NCBI GenBank assembly: GCA_023105745.1
Contig: JALGQZ010000004.1
Location: forward strand, 64,577,112-64,641,111
Direction: 5' to 3'
DNA: 64,000 bases
Origin: Austropuccinia psidii
Taxonomy: Eukaryota; Basidiomycota; Pucciniomycetes; Pucciniales; Sphaerophragmiaceae
Below, piece after piece: positions 1 through 9,105 of this stretch. The translations under genes were made by a program, and so were the position numbers. How positions within the stretch are numbered: position 1 is the first letter of the stretch; every line of letters starts with the position of its first letter. Under the pieces are notes generated by a model, which saw only the letters and a program-made list of their open reading frames with translations, did no database searches and was not told where the DNA came from.

Positions 1-379
1 CCGAGGCAAAATCCACGTGAGAAAGGCCCAAATCAGATGCAGAACGGGCCAACTGGAGCAAGCACCCCAAACAACATGGGACCCTCCATTCAGTTTTGAA
101 CCTTTCCTCTACGTGTTTTTCAATATTTTTTTTACAAAAAAATCACGTCGTTATGTTAAAGGAAATCAGTACAACAAAAATTCAAAAAAAAGTGATATAA
201 AACAAGGTAGAGTACGGGTCCAAAAAGCCATAAGAAAAAGATGCGTGGCATGAAAAGAAGCCCGCCTGTAGCCTGTATGAACCTGGGACACCTGAAAATA
301 CGGCATGACTGATTTTGAAATCAGTCAGTCTTATTTTCTTGTTTCCCAGGGCCAAATCACGCAAAGACTGAGCCCCACT
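1..379. mobile_element. Right end of a Harbinger-like element (partial)
   Basis: The last ~100 bases (about 285-379) match, in inverse orientation, the left end of the Harbinger element at 562. Both have the block TGAAAATACGGCATGACTGA, a palindrome, a CCAAATCA/CAAATCA block and a terminal block related to GCAAAGACTGAGCCCCACT. The sequence after the end begins ATT, the same trinucleotide seen as target duplication beside the other two elements. The left end is not visible, so either the element starts before the window or it is a short non-autonomous copy. No credible gene is present in this stretch. Confidence 0.6.
307..326. repeat. Subterminal near-palindrome
   Basis: GACTGATTTTGAAATCAGTC is one base away from a perfect 20-base palindrome. 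It lies about 55-70 bases inside the element end, as does its counterpart at 615-634. It could be a transposase or Myb-protein binding site or a hairpin; function is inferred. Confidence 0.6.
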
Positions 380-561
380 ATTATTGACACCTAGTTCATT
401 GGAGTTGTCAACGAAATAAATAGAGCTAGCTTCAATCCATTATTTAGACATAAAGTTATTTATTTAATATTATCAAACTACAGTCTTAGTTAATATAGCA
501 ATAATCCAGTACTTGTACGCACGTTTTGGAGGAGTATAGGTGTATTATATATTACACTAAT
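380..561. other. Inter-element sequence, no gene
   Basis: AT-rich sequence between the first Harbinger end and the next element, ending in the AAT copy (559-561) of the target duplication. I see no coding region. With 5010-5114 and 8889-9105 it may be one formerly continuous stretch, perhaps the Copia LTR/leader, split by the Harbinger insertions; this is inference. Confidence 0.4.
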
Positions 562-579
562 AAGGGGGGTCAGTCCTTG
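562..579 (+). repeat. Left TIR of Harbinger 1
   Basis: AAGGGGGGTCAGTCCTTG, exactly complementary to 4989-5006. A G-run start followed by a CAGT block is shared with the TIR of Harbinger 2, which supports one family. Confidence 0.9.
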
Positions 580-614
580 CCTGATTTGGGCGCGGGACAT
601 GAGAAAATCCGAGT

Positions 615-634
615 GACTGATTTTAAAATCAGTC
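615..634. repeat. Perfect 20-bp subterminal palindrome
   Basis: GACTGATTTTAAAATCAGTC is a perfect palindrome 53 bases inside the left end of Harbinger 1. A near-identical palindrome sits in the element ending at 379 and a diverged one near 8813. It is plausibly a binding site for the transposase or its Myb partner; that role is inferred. Confidence 0.7.
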
Positions 635-835
635 ATGCCGTATTTTCATCTCTCCCACAATAATACAGGCCCCATCCTCTTCTCCCGGTTTGACCGGGGG
701 AACCATTTTTATTTTCATTTTTTCAAAAATTATTTTTTTTTCCATATTTATTCTTTTTCTTAAATTTTTTATTTTTCTTCAAATCATATCCATCATCTCA
801 TTTGCTTATTGTGTTGAGCTTTGAAAAATTTGGAA

Positions 836-2240
836 ATGCCAAAGCACTCAGCTCGTCAAGATTTCCTGAATGAATTACACACCAAGAGAAAAAGAGCAAA
901 ATACACTCTTGTATGGAGTTGGCTACAAATGTTGATTGCACCTGATTGGCCCACCATAGGAACTATTTTGTGTAACAATTGCCCTGTGACAGCAATGATG
1001 TGGGAATGGTTGTTTAGCCAAGAGTTTCATTTGGAAGGGATGCTTAGATGTGTTTTAAATAGCCGGTATGTTTTCTTATAAAAATTGAAAATGATAGCAA
1101 ACAATAATGACATTCTTAGGGTAGTTACTTGACCATACGCCGCCCCCAAATGCAAAGGGATGAATACAACCTGTCTGTCTTGCTGTCCCTGCGAGAAACT
1201 GATTTTCAGCAAGCAGTGCGCACAACGTATCAGGGATTTCAACGGATTTATCATTTGATCAAGGACAGCCCAGTATTTCAAAATAAGAGCAATTACAGTC
1301 AGCTGGATGTATGTCAACAGCTAGCACTTACATTGGAACGTCTGGGTAGCAATGGCAACGGTGCCTCATTAGGACGCTTTGCATGCACTTACCAGGTTAG
1401 TCGGGGGAGTGTAGTCATGATTTCACGAAGGGTCATTAGGGTCCTGTATGAGCTAGGTCCTCAATATGTATGCTGGCCAGATGCATACTGACGCCATGAA
1501 ATATCAAGGTCATTGGCTGGTGAAGGATTTCCGGGCTGTGTTGGCTTCCTGGATGGGACAACTATCCCACTATTTCAAAGGCCTGGAGTGGATGGCGAGG
1601 TGTTTTATGACCGCAAAAAAGCGATACTCATTAAATGTGCAATTAGCTTGTGACAACCACAAAAGGATCACAGCTATTCTCAGTGGCTGGCCCGGCTCTT
1701 GTGGTGATAGTTCAATATACAAGAAAATGGGCTTATTTGAACGCCCACATGACTTTTTCGATGATGGTGAGTTGTATTGATGATTTGATTCCATCCATCA
1801 TCTGGTATTGATTATTATCAATTACAGGGCAGTATATACTCACCGACTCAGCTTATCCTTTAGGAATAAATTGTATTCCATGTTATAAAGGTGCACCTGC
1901 AAATAATCCCCAAAATCGGGCATTTAATTATTATATTGCACAATCACGTGTTAGGATAGAACATTGTATGGGAATCTTTAAAGGTAGGTGGGCATCTCTC
2001 CAGAACTTACGTTTGGCATGCAATAAGCCAACAGATATGATTCACATCAATAAATGGATATTTGTATGTGCCATTTTACACAACATCCTCATTGATGAAG
2101 GGAAAGATTGGCAAGATCAAGATGCAAATGAGGGAGTTTTGGCCAGAGTTGGCAATTGTATGGTTGGAGAAGGTAATGCTTCTCAATTGCATCGGGAACA
2201 GGTGCAAACCTTTTGCTTGCATTTTCATGGTCAAAACTAG
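836..2240 (+). pseudogene. Harbinger DDE transposase (DDE_Tnp_4-like), decayed
   Basis: Three exons can be read: 836-1065, 1125-1766 and 1828-2240, with introns 1066-1124 and 1767-1827 that start GT and end AG. The same exon phases are found in the homologue at 7272-8679, which decided the acceptor at 1124. The protein would cut and paste the element. Catalytic acidic residues are visible in the FLDGT block, the LTDSAYP block and the RVRIEHC block. An N-terminal helix-turn-helix region precedes them (LERLGSNGNG followed by VSRGSVV). Two lesions break it: an in-frame TGA at 1489-1491 where the homologue has Arg (CGA to TGA), and one extra A in the A-run near 1614-1619, shifting the frame ahead of RYSLNVQL. 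The start ATG at 836 (MPKHSARQ) matches the homologue's MPKQSRRQ. Confidence 0.88.
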
Positions 2241-2471
2241 TTTTTTTATCTTTGTTTGTTCATTGCCAAAGGTGCAATTTTTATTCGCATGATTTTTTTC
2301 AAATTCAGAAGCACCTGAAATCCAGAGTTGCCTCAAAAAATATCTACTTCATCAATCAGCAAGAATATCAGAGAATCTTCTGAACTACATACAAGCCTCA
2401 CACATCAATCTACTTAAGAAGGCATAACATCAAACCTTTTATACAATAATAAACAATTGGCCTTAATGTTT

Positions 2472-4298
2472 TCATATCACTTTCATGAACTCGGCAATTT
2501 CCTCACTGGTTTTGCCTAATAATAATAATTCACGTGCAGTGGCCAACCTTGTTTGTTTCTCCTTCACCACTGCCTCTCGCTCAATTCTTTCCTTTTCTAA
2601 ATCAAATTGGCATTCCATGCGCTCTCTCTCCAAATTGTAATCACGCTGACACTTCTCTTTGTCTTCAATGTCTAATCGGAGTTGCCGTTCAAACTTCTCT
2701 TTCTCTAAGTTATACTCTCTCTCTTTTTCTGTCTTCTTGGTGTCTTTTGCTTCAGCATCAAAACGGAGCTGTCGCTCAAATTTTTCTTTCTCTAAAGTAT
2801 AATCACGTTCATTTTTTTCTTTTACAATTATTTTTTCTTCGGACCATCTGCTATGTTGTAATTTTATGAAGTTCTCGAACAATTTCATGTGAAATTGTTC
2901 ATTATCTTGGTCTTCTTGAATATTTCGATCTTTCAATGTTTTTTTGCGACCTTTGCCAAATAGCAATTGAGGTTTTGGTTGACATCCATCACTTGCCAAT
3001 GCAACATTGGACAAATTTTTAGCAACTACATCACTGACCTCACTTGTTGGTGTGACTGTTGGTAAATCATTAACTGCTTTCTCCTGCACCTTCTGCTGAT
3101 GTTTGGTCCTCCTTTGTTGTATCTCGTATGCAGACAAGCCAGATTCACTCTTGCCTGACCCATCCAAATCTGACTCTCCCTCTTCTTCACTAACATCAAT
3201 AACTGTCGGTGCTTTTGTTGAATCCATTTCATCAAATGCCGATACATTTGGTTTTTTTCCGAAAATTGAATCCATTTGTTCATAACATGGACACATCAGA
3301 TCAAGCTTTTGAGCCATAGTCATTCCCAAATCACCTTCAGTTAAACCAGCTCCAGTGTTGTTAACCCATAATTGTGCACTGAGGTATTTTCTTTTGTAGG
3401 TACTAAACCTTTGTGCACAGTGCCGACCACTGATTTGCAGAGCTGGATTCCAAGAGTTGAGATAGCTGGCAAATAGTTCATAAGCTTCTGCTCTTGTCAT
3501 AAGTCGCTCCCCAATGTTTGTCTTGGAGCTTTTGCCGAAAAGGTGGTTATAATTTGTTTCATCTTCAATGTAGTTGCAGATGTTTTCATAGTCTTTGAGA
3601 GTGAAGTTTGCCTTGCTGTCGCCAATTGCTGTTTTCTGTGTTTTTTTACGCCTTTTGTTGTGCTTATCAACACCTGGTTCTTGAGATCCCCTATCAGAGG
3701 CCCCCACACTCGCATCAGTGGTAGCCCAGCTTATTCCACTCACTGATCGGGATGGTGTAATGTGAATGTACTCTACAGATTGGGTGAGACCAGTTGGAGC
3801 AATGGTTTCATTGCACATTTGCTCTACTGTGCGACTGACAGTTACTGAGCTTGTTGGCCAATGGTGCCTGTTTTCAACCAATGGGCTAAGAGCTACCAAA
3901 GTTGCAGGTCTTTGAGGATCATTGTGCATCGCTTGTTGATTACTAAGATTGTGGTGCATTGTCATAGGCCTCATTGGTGAGCATGGAACTTGATAATTAA
4001 AATTTCTTGGTGCTGGAGGTAATTCATGACTGGCACCATAATTAATGTGGGTGATGGAGGAATAATTATTTGATGCGTGATGAGGTGGCAGCCTACTCTT
4101 CTCCCCAGGTGAATGCACCATTGCATTACCAGTTGGGTGGGTTGGAGTAGTACCGAAGGCTGGTGATTCATCATTGAATCATGGTCTTATCTCTGAAACC
4201 TGAGTCCAGCTTGACTCCCATGGTCTTGAACTATGCACCGAGCTCTCTTGATTGGAGTTTTGATAATGGGGAGGGGGATTGAGTATGTGGTGAATCAT
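2472..4298 (-). pseudogene. Harbinger second gene: Myb/SANT-like DNA-binding protein
   Basis: The ORF from the ATG at 4298 runs to the stop at 2472 (about 609 codons) with one in-frame TGA at 4181-4179 (Arg-Pro-stop-Phe, probably CGA to TGA). Downstream of that an ATG at 4121 opens 549 codons. The middle holds a conserved trihelix/Myb-like block (KDYENICNYIEDETNYN followed by GRHCAQRFSTYKRKY). The C-terminal ~170 residues form a long charged coiled coil with repeated units of the type DYTLEKEKFERQLR. In characterised Harbinger elements such a second protein helps the transposase enter the nucleus and bind DNA; by analogy this is its role here. It converges on the transposase with about 230 bases between them. 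Confidence 0.82.
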
Positions 4299-4988
4299 CT
4301 AATAGGAAAAAACATATTTTTTTGATGTCAAGATTGGTATACTGCCCCAAAAACCCACTGAACTCACCTTAAATAGCCAAAAAACAATCACTCGTTTTGC
4401 CCTTGTTCCAGAAAATCAAAAGCTTTAAATTTAATATTTTGCAAAAACAACTCTAAAGATTCAATCCGATCAGTCTTGTAATATTTTACCAATCTAGCAA
4501 ATGAACACATACCAAGATATTTTGATTCAAGAGAGACTCCCCTAAATTAAATAGCCACAGGCACCAAAACCCTATAGCTTCAAAAATATAAAACAGTGAT
4601 GAAATATGATAATTGATTGCTGAAAAAAAAACCCAGATGGTAGGATTCAACAATTGATGTGGGGAGATTGCTTTGGCTATAAAGAATAGATCCGATTAAA
4701 AATGGGAGCTATAAGATTGTGTTGGCTATAAAAAATTGGAGCTGCGATCAGTGCTGCAAAATTGTAGTGGTTATGAAAAATTGTCTTGATAAATATAAAA
4801 AAATAGTAATTTGAAGATAAAAAAAAATAAGAAAAATCCGAGTCCAGACTTTGGAGCATGGACTGTCCCAGGCTTTCTCTAAAATTTCTGGGGGCTTGAC
4901 TCTGATTAACCCTTTTGCTGTCAGATTTGCCACTTCCTCACGGGGTTCTTGGGTTGAAGATCCAGAAAGCAAAATTGGTCAAATCCAT
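4299..4988. other. Right non-coding part of Harbinger 1
   Basis: About 700 AT-rich bases between the start of the Myb-like gene and the right TIR. No convincing ORF. It should hold the promoter of the minus-strand gene; I cannot place a TATA box with confidence. An imperfect inverted repeat (GAGTCCAGA / TGGACT) occurs near 4840-4870. Confidence 0.5.
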
Positions 4989-5006
4989 CAAGGACTGACC
5001 CCCCTT
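4989..5006 (-). repeat. Right TIR of Harbinger 1
   Basis: Exact reverse complement of 562-579, followed by the AAT duplication at 5007-5009. Confidence 0.9.
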
Positions 5007-5117
5007 AATAATTTAGCCAAGCATTTACTGACAGCACTTATCTTTAATCTTAGACTACTGCATATTACTGATATCATTGGGTGTATAGGATTTTTTTCTA
5101 ATTGATTGATTTATATT

Positions 5118-5136
5118 AGGGGGCTTCAGTTATTGC
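5118..5136 (+). repeat. Left TIR of Harbinger 2
   Basis: AGGGGGCTTCAGTTATTGC, perfect complement of 8867-8885; similar in layout (A, G-run, CAGT) to the Harbinger 1 TIR. Confidence 0.9.
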
Positions 5137-5834
5137 CGCAAATGACACCACTTACGTTTACGGATTTCCCTCGAAAACCCATTGTGAGAAAGGGCCATAT
5201 CCGGCAAAAGTATTTTTCACCCCCAATTGATATCCAAAATTTCAGGACAGCTTCTGCCTGACGTTCACTTACACCTGCACAATCAAAAACCCCCAACAAT
5301 TCCATTTTTTTGCTCATATCAATATTGATACGGCTTACAGACAGACTCATCCAACCCACCAACAAAGCAACCTCCTTCTAACATGAGGAACCTGAGTGTT
5401 ACGGCTAGACCTTTTGATTTTCCGGAATACTTGTGGGGCCTTGATAAGTCAGTGTCCGTTTGTTATGCTGGTTGGACCCAAAAATCTGATAATTCCTCCT
5501 TCTTCAGCTCACAGTACAATTTTTCACAGCAATTGGGAGGTTCTGTAGCTTGGTTTGTTCTGTGACTCATAAGTGCGCTTGTTCATGACTCTCATAAAAT
5601 GGGCAAAAGAGGAGACCTTGCTCATCTTGTGCTTGCTAGATGAATCCCCCAAATTGGCACTTACCACACCCAATCCCAAACCACCATCCTATTTATCAAT
5701 CTGGGGATCGTTACTTAAATAGCGATGTTCAGCCAGCTGAGATGCGGTAAAGGCAAGGGTGCTTTGAGGAAGAGTCACTGAGGCCGCAGGGTAATCAGCA
5801 TGTCAACTCTGGTTGTGCGGACCATCACCCTGGA
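5137..5834. other. Left non-coding part of Harbinger 2
   Basis: Non-coding region between the left TIR and the Myb-like gene. Short ORFs such as 5383-5565 have no recognisable motif. The Myb frame stays open upstream of its ATG at 5835 back to about 5740, so an upstream exon is possible but not demonstrable. Confidence 0.45.
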
Positions 5835-7175
5835 ATGGCAAATAATCACTCATGCAATGTGCCTACCAGAAACTCTTGTTGGAAATCTCATTACGTGGCG
5901 CCACCTCCTCATTTTCATGAAGAAATAGTTTCAATGCCACCCAGTCCCACACTGGCACGATTATTCCCCTCCGGCTCACCTGTTCAAATGGCACCTCACC
6001 AACAACTCAATCCAACGGGGCTCTCACAGGGGGTGGAGAGGTTGAACTTGACCCCTTCACGATCAGGAAGTGTTATTAGCTGGGCAACAACCCAAGCGAG
6101 CAGTGGTAACCCCACCATGGGTGCGAAAAAAACCAAAAGGGCCAAGAAGAAGACCAATCGTGACAGCAATCCGAATTTTACAGAGAGGGATTTTGCCAAC
6201 ATCTGTACCTACATTGAAGACAAGGTCAATTATAACAATCTTTTTGGTAAAAATACAAAGACAAGTATTGGAGAAAAGTTGATGACCAGAACAGCGGCAT
6301 ATGAGCTATTTGCAGGGTACCTGAACTCATTGAATCCAGGCCTAGAACTCAATGGACGGCACTGCGCTCAAAGGTTTAGTACATATAAGAAGAAATATGT
6401 CATGACCCGGGATTGGGCTAGACAAACAGGGGCTGGGCTGAATGAGGACAAACTTGGAATGACCATGTCTCCAAAACTAGACATGATGTGTCCTTGTTTC
6501 AAATGAATGGATCAAATCTTTGGCAATAAACCAAACATCGAAAGCCTGAATGAATTTGACTCAGCCCTGCCAGCAACTATTATTGATGTAAGCGACTCGG
6601 AGAAGGAATCAGACCCAAATACTTCCAACCATACAGACTCTGGGCTGTCAGCATATGAGCTCCAGGAAAAAAAAGAAAACAAACGAAAAATTCATGACGG
6701 GAAGTCCCAACCCAAAGCCGGCCTAGCTGGCAAATTGGTTGCACCACTCCAAATGGCTGGTACATCAAAGAGGGCTCAAGGAAACATGCGAGAGATCTAT
6801 GAAAAAGAGGCACGTGAAGAGAATGATCAAAGGATGCGGTTTTTTGGTGATTTTGTAACTGCACAAAGCAAACAATGGGCCACTGATGCAAACTATCAAA
6901 AAGAGGCTCGAGAGAGGGATTACACCTTGCAAAGGGCCCAATTTGCAAGACAACTTCGGCTGGATGAGGAGGCATGTTCGCGCATGAAGACACAGTCGGA
7001 TCGTGATTACGACTTGGAAAAACTCAAGCTGGATCAGCAGCTAGTGATTGAGAGGGAGCGCATTGCAGCTGAAGCACGTGTTAAGGAGAAGGAAGCCAAG
7101 CTAGTAATGGCTCGTGAGCTCATGTTGTCAGGGAAGTCTCACGAAGAAATTGCAATCTTAATGAAGCTTGTGTAA
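5835..7175 (+). pseudogene. Harbinger second gene: Myb/SANT-like protein, one stop
   Basis: Homologue of the minus-strand gene at 2472-4298: shared blocks include VERLNLTPSRSGSVISWATT, NICTYIEDKVNYNNLFGK and GRHCAQRFSTYKKKY, and the C-terminal coiled coil with DYTLQRAQFARQLR and DYDLEKLKLDQQL. One in-frame TGA at 6504-6506 falls where the homologue reads Gln (CPCYEQMDSIFG against CPCFK-stop-MDQIFG), otherwise the frame is open for 446 codons. The Myb-like block occupies about residues 115-225 and the coiled coil the last ~160. A single nonsense change in an otherwise long ORF suggests relatively recent loss. Confidence 0.82.
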
Positions 7176-7271
7176 GCTTCTCAGGGGTTGTATATTAATT
7201 TATTTATTTTTACTTTGTTTGCAATCATCATTTTGAAAATTAAAACTATCACAAAGGAAGAGCAGGATTGC

Positions 7272-8679
7272 TCAAATCAATCCATTCGACTGTAGACAAA
7301 AGTCCTTAATCGCAGTCCTATGTGCCTGAGCCAAAGTTTGGCCAGCAACAGGTTCATTAAGGTTGAAAATATTGACTTCAACGGGAAAATTTTGTTGGTG
7401 CCATTCCTCACCATCGTGGAGTAGGATGTTGTGCAAAATTGCACAGGCATACACCCACCGATTAACATGTACCATATCATCAGCACTGTTGCAGCGCAAT
7501 CGCAGGTTTTGAAGGGATGCCCAACGCCCTTTCAGGATCCCAATGCAATGTTCAATGCGTACACGGGCTTGGGCAATGTAATAGCTAAAAGAGCGATTGC
7601 AATGACTATTTGCTGCTGCACCCTTATAACATGGGATGCAGCGCATGCCCAGGGGGTAAGCAGAATCAGTGAGAAGATATTCTCCTATGAGGAGCCCATT
7701 GTTAGCACGTACATGGGCTGAAGTATATGTGTAGCCCACTTATCACTCACCAGGACTGAAAAAGTCATCAGGCCTTTTGAAGAGCCTCATTAGTTTGTAC
7801 ATAGAACCATCACCACATGAGCCAGGTCAGCCACTCAGGAGCGCTGTGATGCGCTTGTGGTGATCACACACCAACTGAATATTTAGTGAGTACCGTGATT
7901 TTCAATCAAAGAATACTTCACCATCCACCCCTGGTCGCTGGAAGAGAGGGATGCATGTCCCATCCAAAAATCCAACACAACCAGGAAAGCCCTCACCTGC
8001 CAGTTGCATCGAGATTTCTTGCCGCCTGTCTGCATTAGGCCAACAAATGTTTGTTGGACCCAGAGCTATAATTGCCCCAATAACTCCGCGCGATGCCTCA
8101 ACAACGCTTCCACGGCTCATTTGGTAAGTCCTTGCCAATCGCCCAATGGAAGATCCATTACCGTTGCTTCCAAGTCTCTCCAAAGTCATTGCTAATTGGA
8201 GGCAAATGTCCAATTGGCAATGTTTGCTATTATTCTGAAATATCTTGCTGTCCTTGATTAGGTTATAGATGTGGACAAATCCTGTTTTTGTCATCCGCAC
8301 AACCTGATTGAAATCAGTATCATTAATACTGAAGAATTCATCCAATTGCAGCTCTCCTCTTGACATTTGCACATGATTAATTGTAAAATATCTAAGTTCA
8401 AACAAAAAATCAGTCCAATAAGAAAGGATAACAATGAGCTTCCTCTCACCTCTTTTGAAAGGCGCTCTTGATTATATCATCCAGTTGTACCTCCTTGCTT
8501 AATAGCCATTCAATCATCAGTGCAGTGATTGGGCTGTTGCGACCAAAAATGGTCCCAATGCTTGGCAATTCTGGGAAAAGTAATATTTCAATCCAGCGGT
8601 CCAAAGTATGTGCATGTTCTTTCTTCTTCTTTCGCATTAATTCTTTAATGAAGTGCTGACGTCTCGATTGCTTGGGCAT
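7272..8679 (-). pseudogene. Harbinger DDE transposase, decayed
   Basis: Three exons on the minus strand: 8679-8450, 8391-7751 and 7684-7272; both introns have GT-AG ends and match the phases of the 836-2240 homologue. Conserved blocks are MPKQSRRQ at the start, LERLGSNGNG, FLDGTCIPLFQRPGVDGE, GSCGDGSMYK, LTDSAYPLG and ARVRIEHCIG; the Asp/Asp/Glu residues of the DDE site are all present. Two in-frame stops break exon 2: TGA at 7904-7902 (Asp-stop-Lys, homologue Asp-Arg-Lys, CGA to TGA) and TGA at 7829-7827 (Gly-stop-Pro, homologue Gly-Trp-Pro, TGG to TGA). The gene converges on the Myb-like gene with about 95 bases between stop codons. Confidence 0.88.
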
Positions 8680-8812
8680 CAAATATTGCTCTTGGTAGTG
8701 TGGTAGGGGAAAAAAATTTTGGAAGAATTTTTAATCCACTGCATCAAAAGAAAACAAACTGCGGGTTACCCGACTTCCAGAAATGCGCCTGAGATACCAA
8801 TAAATCCGGCAT

Positions 8813-8836
8813 GCCTGATTTCAATATCAGTCAGGC
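8813..8836. repeat. Subterminal imperfect inverted repeat
   Basis: GCCTGATTT ... ATCAGTCAGGC inside the right end of Harbinger 2, at the place corresponding to the palindromes at 307-326 and 615-634. It is diverged but keeps the CTGAT / ATCAG core. Confidence 0.5.
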
Positions 8837-8866
8837 GGATTTGACAGTATCTCAGGGCCATTTCCA

Positions 8867-8885
8867 GCAATAACTGAAGCCCCCT
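8867..8885 (-). repeat. Right TIR of Harbinger 2
   Basis: Perfect complement of 5118-5136, followed by the ATT duplication 8886-8888. Confidence 0.9.
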
Positions 8886-9105
8886 ATTAGGTAAACTCTC
8901 AATTTTGGATGATTCATGTTTGGCGTAACAATCTTGCTTACTTCTTATTTTAGTATTACTGGCTACTGGTTTAATTATATATAATCAAAATTATAAGATT
9001 TTGTAATAACTTCTCATTGAATGGTAGCAAGAGTAAGTTGTGTAACTGTTTATAATAATTAAAGCAGAGCCGGAATACATTTGTTTTAGGAGAATTCCTA
9101 ATATC

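Larger units (their letters stand above)
562..5006 (+). mobile_element. Harbinger (PIF) DNA transposon 1, full length
   Basis: A 4.4-kb element with 18-base perfect terminal inverted repeats, AAGGGGGGTCAGTCCTTG at 562-579 and its complement at 4989-5006. It is flanked by AAT at 559-561 and 5007-5009. It carries a spliced DDE transposase on the plus strand (836-2240) and a convergent Myb-like gene on the minus strand (2472-4298), the classic two-gene Harbinger layout. Both genes carry inactivating changes, so the copy is not autonomous now. Boundaries are well supported by the TIR plus duplication; the AAT duplication differs from the TWA usually quoted for the superfamily. Confidence 0.9.
5118..8885 (-). 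mobile_element. Harbinger (PIF) DNA transposon 2, full length, inverted
   Basis: A 3.8-kb element with 19-base TIRs, AGGGGGCTTCAGTTATTGC at 5118-5136 and its complement at 8867-8885. The target duplication ATT lies at 5115-5117 and 8886-8888. It has the same convergent gene pair as Harbinger 1 but in the opposite orientation: Myb-like gene plus strand, transposase minus strand. Read in the transposase direction its duplication is AAT, identical to that of Harbinger 1. Both genes carry stop codons. Only 111 bases separate it from Harbinger 1. Confidence 0.9.

Noticed and set aside
5383..5565. Small plus-strand ORF in the left part of Harbinger 2 as a third element gene
   Set aside because: Only 60 codons, no counterpart in Harbinger 1, no motif.
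7431..8659. Plus-strand ORFs (7431-7721, 8004-8195, 8468-8659)
   Set aside because: Exact antisense of the transposase exons with no ATG context, homologue or domain.
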